Counted from the stretch's first letter, positions 27,280-36,500 are shown. The stretch is 64,000 nucleotides of DNA from Paracoccus sp. MBLB3053 (GCF_031822435.1 NZ_JAVQLW010000001.1:62001-126000), one strand, 5' to 3'. A program made the numbers and translations. Notes: generated by a model from the sequence alone, not told the origin.

Positions 27280-27504
27280 TCAGTCGGTGGTGTCGTCGTC
27301 GTCGTCGTCGTCGTCGTCCGAAGCGACAGCGGCGATGACGCCGAGCAGCAGCAGGGCCGGAACAACGAGGCCAGCGTTCGACGAAGCGGGCTGCTCGTCA
27401 ACGACGACCGGCTCAACATCGACGACGGGGGCGACGTAGCCACCAGCGAGTGCGGACGATGCCGTCAGGCCAAGGGCCATGGCAAAGGTAGCAATTTTGG
27501 TCAT
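27280..27504 (-). CDS. Small secreted or membrane protein with Asp9 tail
   Basis: 74 aa from ATG 27504 (MTKIATFAMALGLTASSALAGG); GGAG lies 7 nt upstream, which favours this over ATG 27510. A signal peptide with an ALA-GG cleavage site is followed by a short Val/Pro/Asp/Glu segment, a hydrophobic stretch (about 44-61, GLVVPALLLLGVIAAVA) and then S plus nine Asp and TTD. Layout resembles YjbE/GfcA, the small secreted proteins that accompany yjbFGH, though not by sequence. It faces yjbF across two terminators. Upstream (27511-27718) is a fairly AT-rich non-coding gap that should hold its promoter. Confidence 0.75.
   Translation of the reverse strand: MTKIATFAMALGLTASSALAGGYVAPVVDVEPVVVDEQPASSNAGLVVPALLLLGVIAAVASDDDDDDDDDTTD
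27292..27318. repeat. (GTC)9 trinucleotide repeat
   Basis: Nine perfect GTC units (GAC on the coding strand) encode the Asp9 run of the small protein. Slippage would change the number of Asp residues without shifting the frame. Confidence 0.95.
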
Positions 27505-27718
27505 GATCATGCTCCGTTCAGTACTTTGGAGGTTGCCGTTGCCAGCAACATCCTCGAGACAGTCGCATAAAGCCAATGACTTGGAAAGCGGTCTTGACGA
27601 CCCTCGAACCTGCGACAGATCAAACTGTTGCATATTAGCCAACAACTTAGCAGGTCGGCAGCAAGTCGCCAATAGCTGCGCCGGTTCCCGCCCACATGCA
27701 ACTGTGAACATTTCTTCA

Positions 27719-28501
27719 CTATTTGCGATAAAACACCAGAGAACAAGCATAAATTCCAGTTGACGCCGCCACGATCGCAGGTCCGGCCGGCAGATCCGCG
27801 ACAAGGCTTGCCCACAGCCCAGCCACCACCGCGAGGGCGCCGATCAGCGTGGCGGAACCTGCCATTTGTTCGGGCGTTTTGGAGAATCCACGGGCGGCCG
27901 CGGCGGGCACGATAAGCATCGCCGAAATGAGCAGGGCACCCACGATGCGAATCGCGATTGCCACGACGATGGCAAGGGCGAGCGACAGGATCAGCCGTTC
28001 ACGTTCGGGATTGATACCCGATGCCATGGCCAATTCCTCGTTGACCGATGCCGTCACCAGTCGCTGCCAGCGCCACAACAGCACGCCGAGGACCAGCGCC
28101 GCCCCTCCCCAGATCCAGAGCAGGTCGCTGCGCGTCACGGCTAGGATGTCTCCGAACAGGAAGGATTCGAGGTTGACCCGAAGCGAGGGGATCAGGCTTG
28201 CCGCGACGAGCCCCAGCGCCAATGCCGAATGCGCGACCACGCCCAGCACGGTATCCATCCCCTGCCCCCGCGCCGTGAGCCAGGCGACCAGCAGCGCCAT
28301 GGCGACCGCGACGGCCAGCGTGCCGACATAGAAGGGCATTGCGAAGGCAAAGCTCAGCGCCACGCCGAGGATCGCGGCATGTGCGGTCGAATCGCCGAAA
28401 TAGGCCATCCTGCGCCAGACGACGAACGAACCCAGTGTCCCTGTCGCAAGGACAAGGCCGAGCCCCGCGAAAAGGGCGCGGAACATGAAGTCATCGAGCA
28501 T
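27719..28501 (-). CDS. znuB: Zinc ABC transporter permease
   Basis: 260 aa with about eight hydrophobic helices (GLGLVLATGTLGSFVVWRRM at the start; IVVAIAIRIVGALLISAMLIVPAAAARG is the conserved ABC-3 loop and helix). It forms the inner-membrane channel of ZnuABC. It follows znuC by 3 bp. Identity as the zinc rather than manganese type rests on the zur and znuA neighbours. Confidence 0.93.
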   Translation of the reverse strand: MLDDFMFRALFAGLGLVLATGTLGSFVVWRRMAYFGDSTAHAAILGVALSFAFAMPFYVGTLAVAVAMALLVAWLTARGQGMDTVLGVVAHSALALGLVAASLIPSLRVNLESFLFGDILAVTRSDLLWIWGGAALVLGVLLWRWQRLVTASVNEELAMASGINPERERLILSLALAIVVAIAIRIVGALLISAMLIVPAAAARGFSKTPEQMAGSATLIGALAVVAGLWASLVADLPAGPAIVAASTGIYACSLVFYRK

Positions 28502-28504
28502 CTG

Positions 28505-29314
28505 TCATCCTCGGGCGTGGCTGTGGTCGTGATCGCAGCCGGGGCCATGCACATGCGCATGGGCATGGCCCTTGTCGGCCAAGGCGACATGGTCGTGATC
28601 ATGATCGTGATGGTGGCGGTAAAGCGCCAGCGTGCCCTGTGCTTCCGCGCCGAAAAGCGCGCGATAGGCCGGGGCGGCGCTGACATCTTCGGGGGTGCCC
28701 TCGCAGCAGACATGCCCATTGAGGCACAGCACCCGATCAGAGGCGCGCATCACCACCAGAAGGTCATGACTGACCATCAGGATGGCCGCTCCTGTTTCGG
28801 CGCGGACGTCCTCGATCAGCTTGTAGAAGGCCACAATTCCGGGTTGGTCCAGCCCTTGGGTGGGTTCGTCCAGCACCAGAAGCTCGGGCTCGTTCAGCAG
28901 CGCGCGCGCCAGAAGCACGCGCTGGAACTGCCCGCCAGAAAGCGCGACGATCTGGCGCGACCCCAGGCCGGGAACACCGGTGCGTTCCATCACGGCCTCG
29001 GCCTGCGCGTCCGAGACGCGGACCGGCAGTGACAGAAAGCGGCGGACGGTCATGGGCATTGCGCGCTCGATGTGGACGCGCTGGGGCACATACCCGATCC
29101 GCAGTCCCGCGCGCCGCTCGATCCGGCCCGCCGAAAGCATCACCTGCCCCAGAAGCGCCCGCACGAGCGTCGATTTCCCCGAACCGTTCGGCCCGACGAC
29201 CGTCACGATCTCGCCCCGCTTGATGCGCATGTCGACATGCGAGATCACCGGGCGGTCAGCGCCCGGATGGGCCACGGACATGCCATGAGCGCGAATCAGG
29301 GTCGCACTGCTCAT
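28505..29314 (-). CDS. znuC: Zinc ABC transporter ATPase with His-rich tail
   Basis: 269 aa from ATG 29314, which overlaps the zur stop (ATGA); AAGGA lies just upstream. Walker A GPNGSGKST (41-49), signature LSGGQFQRVL, Walker B LLVLDEPTQGLD and the switch histidine SHDLLVV are intact. The last 36 residues (about 234-269) are a His/Asp-rich tail (HHHDHDHDH, then HAHAHVHGPGCDHDHSH), a likely zinc-binding extension on the cytosolic side. Confidence 0.94.
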   Translation of the reverse strand: MSSATLIRAHGMSVAHPGADRPVISHVDMRIKRGEIVTVVGPNGSGKSTLVRALLGQVMLSAGRIERRAGLRIGYVPQRVHIERAMPMTVRRFLSLPVRVSDAQAEAVMERTGVPGLGSRQIVALSGGQFQRVLLARALLNEPELLVLDEPTQGLDQPGIVAFYKLIEDVRAETGAAILMVSHDLLVVMRASDRVLCLNGHVCCEGTPEDVSAAPAYRALFGAEAQGTLALYRHHHDHDHDHVALADKGHAHAHVHGPGCDHDHSHARG

Positions 29315-29841
29315 TCCTTGCCTTCCGCTGCACAGCGGGCGCAAAGCCCCAGAAGCTCGATCGTGCTGCGTTCGATGGCGAAACCATGCGCCTCACCCAA
29401 CCCCTGCAGCGCCTGGCGCAGTCCGACGCTTTCGGATTCCGCGACCTGCTCGCAGCTTCGGCAGATCAGGAAGGCAGGTGAATGGTCGCGTTGATGCGAC
29501 AGGCAGGCGGCATAGGCGTTGAGCCGCCGCACCCGATGCGCGAACCCCTGCTCGACCAGGAAATCCAGCGCGCGATAGGCGACCGGGGGCTGCTTGCCGT
29601 AGCCTTCGGCTGCCAGCCGGTCGAGCACGTCATAGGCGCCCATGGCACGATGGGATTCCAGCAGGATCTCGAGCACACGCCGCCTGACGGGCGTCAGGCG
29701 CACGCCGTCCTGCCGTGCCTGTTCTTCCGCACGGCGCAGCACAGTCGCTGCGCAATGGTCGTGATCATGGGCGTGGAACGGGTCCGGGGTCTGTTCCACG
29801 CCGGCATCGGCAAGGGGCGACGGCTGCGAAGGGCTGCTCAT
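29311..29841 (-). CDS. zur: Zinc uptake regulator Zur (Fur family)
   Basis: 176 aa. Winged helix about 40-110 (RLTPVRRRVLEILLESHRAMGAYDVL), then the dimer domain with two CxxC pairs, C127/C130 and C167/C170, for the structural zinc. An N-terminal extension (HAHDHDHC, about 23-30) is His-rich. With zinc bound it should repress znu genes. It is divergent from znuA, and the 79-bp gap carries two Zur-box-like 13-mers, so it probably also represses itself and znuCB. Confidence 0.92.
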   Translation of the reverse strand: MSSPSQPSPLADAGVEQTPDPFHAHDHDHCAATVLRRAEEQARQDGVRLTPVRRRVLEILLESHRAMGAYDVLDRLAAEGYGKQPPVAYRALDFLVEQGFAHRVRRLNAYAACLSHQRDHSPAFLICRSCEQVAESESVGLRQALQGLGEAHGFAIERSTIELLGLCARCAAEGKE

Positions 29842-29844
29842 TTG

Positions 29845-29857
29845 GTTACAATATCAC
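29845..29857. promoter_or_regulatory. Zur-box-like site 1
   Basis: GTTACAATATCAC, a near-palindrome of the form GTTAYRRTATMAC, in the zur/znuA gap and adjacent to the zur start. It is similar to the second site 28 bp away. Confidence 0.6.
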
Positions 29858-29872
29858 AATTCTTCTTGACGG

Positions 29873-29885
29873 GTTACGATATAAC
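29873..29885. promoter_or_regulatory. Zur-box-like site 2
   Basis: GTTACGATATAAC, a better palindrome than site 1 and close to the alphaproteobacterial Zur consensus (GTTATAATATAAC). It lies 36 bp before the znuA start codon. Confidence 0.7.
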
Positions 29886-29920
29886 ATAAATAACCATGAC
29901 CCTTCCAGAAGGGAACCGCC

Positions 29921-30907
29921 ATGAGACAACATTTCCGCCTTGCACCGGCCTTTGCCGTCATTCTTGGGTCGGGCGCGCTCCCCGCCTTGGCCGACCCGCC
30001 CCGTGTCGTCAGCGACATTCCGGTCGTCGGCGCCATGGTGCAAGAGGTCATGGGCGATCTGGGCGAACCGACGGTGCTGCTCGAAACCGGCGGGGATGCC
30101 CATCACTACCAGCTTCGGCCAAGCCAGGCCCGCAGCCTGCAGGATGCGGAACTTCTGGTCTGGGTCGGCCCCGAACTGACGCCCTGGCTCGCCCGCCCCG
30201 CTGAAAGCCTGAGCCAGGGAAGATCGCTTGGCCTGCTTGCCCTGCCCGAAACGCATCGGCGCGACTATGGCAGCGCAGAAGCGCATGAGGGCCACGACCA
30301 TGAAGACCACGGCCACGATCACGATCACGCCGGGCATGACCACGACGCTCACGATCATGGCGAGGGTGACGGCCACGATCATTCGGGGGTCGATCCCCAT
30401 GCCTGGCTGGACCCCGAGAATGGGAGGCTGTGGCTTGGGGCCATTGCCGCATCGCTTTCGGAGCTGGACCCGGAAAATGCCTCGACATATTCCGCAAATG
30501 CCAAGGCCGCAGCCGAGGAAATCGCGGCGCAGGATCAGACGCTCCGCGCCACCCTCGAAACGGTGAAGGGCAAGAGCTTTGTCGTATTCCATGATGCCTA
30601 TGGCTACTTCACCGAACATTATGGGCTCATGCCGGCCATTCCGGTCAGCCTTGGCGATGCGGCCGCGCCCTCTGCAGCCCGCCTGAGGGAGATCCAGCAG
30701 CAGGTTCAGCACGAAAACGCCACCTGCGCCTTCCCCGAGGCCAATCATGATCCGAAGCTGCTGACAGCCGTGCTGGAAGGCAGCGACGTGCGGCAAGGGA
30801 ATGCTCTCGATCCCGAAGGCAGCCTCGCAACCTCAGGCAAGGGGCTCTATTCCGCGATCCTCAGCAATCTGGGTTCTGCTCTGGCAGATTGCTTGTCACG
30901 ACCCTGA
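29921..30907 (+). CDS. znuA: Zinc ABC transporter periplasmic binding protein
   Basis: 328 aa. Signal peptide (about 1-24, ending PALA). Zinc ligands of the family are visible: H61/H62 region in GGDAHHYQLRPSQ, H160 in VDPHAWLDPEN and the histidine in VVFHDAYGYF. A flexible loop (about 122-154) contains some 14 histidines (HEGHDHEDHGHDHDH), typical of ZnuA, where it collects or senses zinc. ATG 29921 follows AGAAGGG. A strong terminator follows. Confidence 0.96.
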   Translation: MRQHFRLAPAFAVILGSGALPALADPPRVVSDIPVVGAMVQEVMGDLGEPTVLLETGGDAHHYQLRPSQARSLQDAELLVWVGPELTPWLARPAESLSQGRSLGLLALPETHRRDYGSAEAHEGHDHEDHGHDHDHAGHDHDAHDHGEGDGHDHSGVDPHAWLDPENGRLWLGAIAASLSELDPENASTYSANAKAAAEEIAAQDQTLRATLETVKGKSFVVFHDAYGYFTEHYGLMPAIPVSLGDAAAPSAARLREIQQQVQHENATCAFPEANHDPKLLTAVLEGSDVRQGNALDPEGSLATSGKGLYSAILSNLGSALADCLSRP

Positions 30908-30932
30908 GCCTGATCTTGCATGAAAGTATTGG

Positions 30933-30964
30933 ACGGGCGGCTTGCCGAAGGCCGCCCGTTTTCG
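30933..30964 (+). terminator. Terminator after znuA
   Basis: ACGGGCGGC and GCCGCCCGT (9 bp) flank a 9-nt loop, followed by TTTTC. Confidence 0.8.
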
Positions 30965-31023
30965 CATATGCCGCCCTTTTGGGTTGATGAGTGCACGGCC
31001 CCAAGATTTCCGACTCTTTTCCT

Positions 31024-31046
31024 TTGACATGCATGAGTGTTTTTGT
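31024..31046 (+). promoter_or_regulatory. Possible hemP promoter/operator region
   Basis: TTGACA at 31024-31029 is a consensus -35 hexamer, and TGACA pairs as an inverted repeat with TGTCA near 31044. No clear -10 follows at standard spacing. It may be an iron-responsive site given the downstream gene; that is inference only. Confidence 0.25.
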
Positions 31047-31087
31047 CAGGTTAGCCCTACCCACAATCGCATGACGAGGATCTGGAC

Positions 31088-31264
31088 ATGACCGCGACCC
31101 GCCCCGCCGAATTCTCGCGCCCAGGCGCAACCGCTCTGCAGCGCCTGCCCGAATACGACGCCGAAGTCCTCACGGCCGGCGGCAATCAGGCCCTGATCGT
31201 CCTGGGAGACCAGGTCTACAACCTGCGCATTACCCGTGCCGGAAAACTGATCCTGACGAAATGA
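31088..31264 (+). CDS. hemP: Hemin uptake protein HemP
   Basis: 58 aa (MTATRPAEFSRPGATALQRL at the start), preceded by GAGGATCTGG. The C-terminal block NQALIVLGDQVYNLRITRAG then KLILTK is the HemP signature. HemP is a tiny cytosolic protein tied to heme/iron uptake and in some bacteria acts as a regulator of heme-receptor genes. No heme receptor or hmu transporter is nearby, so it stands alone between znuA and rluB. The gene is short and easily missed. Confidence 0.9.
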   Translation: MTATRPAEFSRPGATALQRLPEYDAEVLTAGGNQALIVLGDQVYNLRITRAGKLILTK

Positions 31265-31297
31265 GCCCCGCGGGTCATGGCGAAGACCCCACACGGA

Positions 31298-31326
31298 AAA
31301 GGGCGCGGTAGAACCGCGCCCTTTCC
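31298..31326. terminator. Bidirectional terminator between hemP and rluB
   Basis: AAAGGGCGCGGT-AGA-ACCGCGCCCTTT, a 12-bp perfect stem with a 3-nt loop (31298-31324), serves the convergent genes hemP and rluB. Confidence 0.85.
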
Positions 31327-31346
31327 CATTTCCGTAACGCCCCAGG

Positions 31347-32882
31347 TCAGCCCCGGCGCGGCCCCTTGCCAGATGGACGATCGCCGCCACGCGGGCCCGG
31401 CTTGCCGCTGAAGCCGCCAGGTTTTCCGCCGGGCTTGCCAAAGGGCTTGCCACCCCGCGCGTCGGGCTTGCCAAAGGGCTTGCGATCTCCGTCTCGCTTG
31501 GCGAAAGGTTTGCGATCGCCATCCTCGCGCTTGGCATAAGGCTTGCGGTCACCGTCCTCGCGACGTGCGAAAGGCTTGCGATCCCCTTCCTCACGCTTGA
31601 CGAAAGGCTTGCGGTCGCTGTCTTCCCGGCGGGCATAGGGTTTGCGATCACCGTCCTCGCGACGTGCGAAGGGCTTGCGATCTCCACCTTCGCGCTTGGC
31701 ATAAGGCTTGCGGTCGCCGTCCTCGCGCTTGGCATAGGGCTTGCGGTCGCCGTCCTCGCGGCGGGCAAAGGGCTTGCGGTCGCCGTCCTCACGACGTGCG
31801 AAGGGCTTGCGGTCACCATCCTCGCGCTTGGCATAGGGCTTGCGCTCACCATCCTCGCGACGAGCGAAGGGCTTGCGATCGCCATCCTCGCGCTTGGCAT
31901 AGGGCTTGCGGTCGCCGTCCTCGCGGCGGGTGAAAGGCTTGCGTTCGCTGTCTTCCCGCTTCACGAAGGGACGGCGATCTCCTCCCTCGCGCTTGACGAA
32001 GGGCTTGCGGTCACCATCCTCGCGACGCGCGAAGGGCTTGCGGGGACGGTCCCCGGCCTCTTCGTCGCGCGCGGCACCCCGTTCGCGGAAGCTGCGGGGC
32101 TTCGCTTCGGTTTCCTCGCCGGTCAGCAGCCCGCCAAGCTGGTCGCGCAGGACCTTGCGCTTGATCTCGCGAACCTCGTTTTCTTCCATGCCGGTCAGCT
32201 TGAAGGGACCGTAGCCGACACGGATCAGCCGGTTCACGGTCAGTCCGACATGGGACATGGCGCGGCGGATCTCGCGGTTCTTACCCTCGCGGATGCCGAC
32301 CGTCAGCCAGGCATTTGCGCCCTGCTGGCTGTCGAGCGCGATCTCCATCGGGGCGAAATCCTCGCCGTCGATGGTGACGCCCCGGCGCAGCGGCGCGAAG
32401 GTCAGGTCATTGGGCTGGCCATTGACGCGCACGCGGTAGCGGCGCAGCCATCCGGTCGTCGGAAGCTCAAGCCGGCGCTTCAGCTCGCCATCGTTGGTCA
32501 GCAGCAACAGCCCTTCGGAATTGAGGTCCAGCCGCCCCACGCTCATCACTCGGGGCAGGTCACGCGGCAGGGCGTCGAAGACGGTCTGGCGGCCCTTTTC
32601 GTCGGATTCCGAGGTCACGAGGCCGACCGGCTTGTAATAAAGCCAAAGCCGGGTTTCCTGCGGCTCGTCCAGTTTCTTTCCGTCCACGGTGATCCGGTCG
32701 CTCGGAAGAACGTCCAGCGCGGGGCTCTCGATCTTCTTGCCGTTGACCGTCACGCGGCCTTCCAGGATCATCCGCTCGGCCTCGCGGCGGCTGGCGACGC
32801 CGACGCGCGCCATCACCTTGGCGATGCGGTCGCCTTCGGCCTTGGGGGATTCGTTTTCGGGGGTGTCGGTTTTATCGGTCAT
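31347..32882 (-). CDS. rluB: 23S rRNA pseudouridine synthase RluB with long repeat tail
   Basis: 511 aa from ATG 32882, with AGGAGAT upstream. Residues about 17-65 form an S4 RNA-binding domain (RIAKVMARVGVASRREAERM) and about 75-250 the RsuA/RluB catalytic domain with the catalytic D119 in GRLDLNSEGLLLLTNDG. The remaining half (281-466) is 17 tandem copies of an 11-residue unit RKP[FY][AV][KR]REDGD (last copy 10 residues), followed by a Gly/Lys/Pro-rich end. Normal RluB is about 250-300 aa. The tail is strongly charged, probably disordered and RNA-binding. Confidence 0.94.
   Translation of the reverse strand: MTDKTDTPENESPKAEGDRIAKVMARVGVASRREAERMILEGRVTVNGKKIESPALDVLPSDRITVDGKKLDEPQETRLWLYYKPVGLVTSESDEKGRQTVFDALPRDLPRVMSVGRLDLNSEGLLLLTNDGELKRRLELPTTGWLRRYRVRVNGQPNDLTFAPLRRGVTIDGEDFAPMEIALDSQQGANAWLTVGIREGKNREIRRAMSHVGLTVNRLIRVGYGPFKLTGMEENEVREIKRKVLRDQLGGLLTGEETEAKPRSFRERGAARDEEAGDRPRKPFARREDGDRKPFVKREGGDRRPFVKREDSERKPFTRREDGDRKPYAKREDGDRKPFARREDGERKPYAKREDGDRKPFARREDGDRKPFARREDGDRKPYAKREDGDRKPYAKREGGDRKPFARREDGDRKPYARREDSDRKPFVKREEGDRKPFARREDGDRKPYAKREDGDRKPFAKRDGDRKPFGKPDARGGKPFGKPGGKPGGFSGKPGPRGGDRPSGKGPRRG
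31485..32042. repeat. 33-bp tandem repeat array, 17 units, inside rluB
   Basis: Sixteen 33-bp units and one 30-bp unit encode RKPFARREDGD-type repeats. Units vary at F/Y, A/V/T and K/R positions; several are nearly identical at DNA level. It is coding, in frame throughout, with no spacer-repeat alternation. Confidence 0.95.
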
Positions 32883-32990
32883 CGCGATCTCCTGCGCATC
32901 TCTGCGGTAGCAAAAGCGGGCGTCTACGCCATAACGCACAATATGGAAAGCGGTTCTTGCGCCCTGCGACAAGTCGCGCAAGAAACCGGC

Positions 32991-33455
32991 ATGGAGTTCA
33001 AATCACACATGCCCGAAGCGCTGGCCCAGGCGCATGAGGCTGCGGCGCGCGGCGAGGTTCCCGTGGGCGCCGTTCTGATCGGCGCAGATGGCCGGGTGCT
33101 GGCCCGTGCAGGCAACCGGACGCGGGAATTGTCCGACCCGACCGCGCATGCCGAGATCCTGGCCATCCGCGAGGGCTGCCGGCTGCTCGGTTCTGAACGG
33201 CTGCCGGGCACCCGGCTTTGGGTCACGCTGGAACCCTGCCCGATGTGCGCCGCGGCGATCTCTGCGGCGCGGATCGAGGTGCTGTATTACGGCGCGGACG
33301 ATCCTCGCATGGGCGGCGTGCGCTACGGCGCGCGGGTCTTTGACCATCCGCAATGCCATCATCGCCCCGAGATCATTGACGGCATTTCGGCAGGAGAATC
33401 GCGCCAGCTTCTGCTCGAGTTCTTTCGCGGCCTGCGGGGCAATGGCAATCTTTGA
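32991..33455 (+). CDS. tadA: tRNA-specific adenosine deaminase TadA
   Basis: 154 aa from ATG 32991; ATG 33009 and 32943 are in-frame alternatives. Zinc and catalytic residues are clear: H53 and E55 in TAHAEI, C83 and C86 in EPCPMC. It makes inosine at the wobble base of tRNA-Arg(ACG). It is divergent from rluB over 108 bp, the common alphaproteobacterial arrangement. Confidence 0.95.
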   Translation: MEFKSHMPEALAQAHEAAARGEVPVGAVLIGADGRVLARAGNRTRELSDPTAHAEILAIREGCRLLGSERLPGTRLWVTLEPCPMCAAAISAARIEVLYYGADDPRMGGVRYGARVFDHPQCHHRPEIIDGISAGESRQLLLEFFRGLRGNGNL

Positions 33456-33536
33456 TCGGGACGGCTCTTGCCAGCACTTGCGCTGCGATGCAGCATAACT
33501 AACCATTGGCCGATCCTGTGAATGGTGGGGGGACGG

Positions 33537-36500
33537 ATGTTCAACAAGATTCTGGTTGCGAACCGCGGCGAGATCGCGATCCGCGTGATGCGCGCGGCCA
33601 ACGAACTGGGCAAGAAGACGGTCGCCGTCTATGCTGAGGAAGACAAGCTGGGCCTGCACCGCTTCAAGGCGGATGAGGCTTACCGCATCGGCGAAGGGCT
33701 GGGCCCGGTCGCGGCCTATCTGTCGATCCCCGAGATCATCCGCGTGGCGAAAGAATCGGGCGCTGACGCGATTCATCCGGGCTATGGCCTGCTGTCCGAG
33801 AACCCCGATTTCGTCGATGCCTGCGTGGCGGCCGGGATCACCTTCATCGGTCCGTCCTCCGACACGATGCGCGCACTTGGCGACAAGGCCAGTGCGCGGC
33901 GCGTCGCGATCGGTGCGGGCGTGCCGGTGATCCCCGCGACCGAGGTGCTGGGCGACGACATGGAGGCGATCAAGGCGGAAGCCGCCGAGATCGGCTATCC
34001 CCTGATGCTCAAGGCAAGCTGGGGCGGCGGCGGGCGCGGCATGCGCCCGATCATGGGTCCCGAGGAACTGCCCGAGAAGGTCCGCGAGGGCCGGCGCGAG
34101 GCCGAGGCCGCCTTCGGCAATGGCGAAGGATATCTGGAAAAGATGATCCTGCGCGCCCGCCATGTCGAGGTGCAACTGCTGGGCGACAGCCATGGCGGGC
34201 TCTATCACCTCTACGAACGCGACTGCACCGTGCAGCGCCGCAACCAGAAGGTCGTCGAGCGCGCCCCCGCACCCTATCTTTCCGAGGAACAGCGCGCCGA
34301 GGTCTGCGAGCTCGCGCTGAAGATCGGCCGCGCCGTCGGCTACCAGAATGCCGGCACGGTCGAGTTCCTGATGGACATGGATTCGGGCAATTTCTACTTC
34401 ATCGAGGTGAACCCGCGCGTCCAGGTCGAGCATACCGTGACCGAAGAGGTCACCGGCATCGACATCGTGCAGTCCCAGATCCAGATCGCCGAGGGCGCGA
34501 CTTTGGCGCAGGCCACCGGCGTACCGGGCCAGTCCGAGGTGCGGCTGAACGGCCATGCCCTGCAATGCCGGGTCACCACCGAAGACCCGCTGAACAATTT
34601 CATCCCCGATTACGGCCGCATCACCGCCTATCGCAGCGCGACCGGCAACGGCATCCGGCTGGATGGGGGCACCGCCTATGCAGGGGGCGTCATCACGCGT
34701 TTCTACGATTCGCTGCTGGTCAAGGTCACCGCCCATGCGCAGACGCCAGAAAAGGCGATTGCGCGGATGGACCGGGCCTTGCGCGAATTCCGGGTGCGCG
34801 GGGTCGCGACGAATATCGAATTCGTCATCAACCTCTTGAAGCACCCGACCTTCCTTGACGACACCTATACGACCAAGTTCATCGACACGACCGAAGAGCT
34901 GTTCCACTTCGCCAAGCGCCGCGACCGGGCAACAAAGATCCTGACCTATATCGCCGACATCTCGGTCAACGGTCACCCAGAGACGGCGGGCCGGCCGATG
35001 CCCGCGGCCGAGGCACGCATGCCCGTGCCCCCGAAACCGCGCGGCGAGCCCGTGCCCGGCACGCGTCAACTGCTCGAGGAAAGGGGCGCCAAGGCGGTCG
35101 CGGACTGGATGCTGGATCAGAAGCAGCTTCTGATCACCGACACCTCGATGCGCGACGGCCACCAGAGCTTGCTTGCGACGCGGATGCGTTCGATCGACAT
35201 GATCCGGGTCGCGCCGAGCTATGCCGCGAACCTGCCGGGGCTCTTCTCGGTCGAATGCTGGGGCGGCGCCACCTTCGACGTGGCCTACCGCTTCCTGCAG
35301 GAATGCCCCTGGCAGCGGCTGCGCGACATCCGCACCCGGATGCCGAACCTGATGACGCAGATGCTGCTGCGGGCCAGCAATGGCGTGGGCTACACCAACT
35401 ACCCCGACAACGTGGTGCAGGCCTTTGTCAAACAGGCGGCGACGACCGGCATCGACGTCTTCCGCGTCTTCGACAGCCTGAACTGGGTCGAGAACATGCG
35501 CGTCGCCATGGATGCGGTCGTCGAATCCGGCAAGATCTGCGAAGGCACGATCTGCTACACCGGCGACCTGCTGGACCCGGAGCGCTCGAAATACGACCTG
35601 AAATACTATGTCGAGATGGGCAAGGCACTGAAGGCCGCGGGCGCGCATGTGCTGGGGCTCAAGGACATGGCAGGGCTGTTGAAGCCCGCCTCGGCCAGCC
35701 TGCTCGTGAAGGCGCTGAAGGACGAGGTCGGGCTGCCGATCCATTTCCACACCCATGACACCGGGGGCATCGGCGGTGCGACGATCCTTGCCGCCGCGGC
35801 GGCGGGCGTCGATGCGGTCGATTGCGCGATGGACGCTTTGTCGGGCAACACGTCGCAGCCGACGCTCGGCTCGGTCGTCGAGGCGCTGCGCCATACCCCT
35901 CGCGACACCGGCCTTGATATCGGCGCAATCCGCGAGATCTCGAACTACTGGGAAACCGTGCGCGCGCATTACGCGGCCTTCGAAAGCGGGCTGCAGGCCC
36001 CGGCCTCCGAGGTCTACCTGCACGAGATGCCCGGCGGGCAGTTCACCAATCTCAAGGCGCAGGCGCGCAGCCTCGGCCTCGAGGAGCGCTGGCACGAGGT
36101 GGCCCAGACCTATGCCGAGGTGAACCGCATGTTTGGCGATATCGTCAAGGTCACCCCCTCGTCGAAGGTGGTGGGCGACATGGCGCTGATGATGGTGGCG
36201 CAGGGGCTGAGCCGGGCGCAGGTCGAGGACCCGAACGTGGAAGTGGCCTTCCCCGACTCGGTCGTCGACATGATGCGCGGCAATCTCGGCCAGCCCCCGG
36301 GCGGCTGGCCCGAGGCGCTGCAAAGGAAGATCCTCAAGGGCGAAGCGCCGCTGACCACCCGTCCCGGCGCCTCGATGGAGCCGGTGGACCTGGAAGCGGT
36401 GCGCGCGAAGCTTTCGAAGGATCTCGGCGACCAGCCGGTCGATGACGAGGACCTGAACGGCTACCTGATGTATCCCAAGGTTTTCACCGACTACATGTCG

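Noticed and set aside
31485..32042. Regular repeats that could be taken for a CRISPR array
   Set aside because: Units are contiguous 33-bp coding repeats in frame with RluB; there are no unique spacers and no cas genes.
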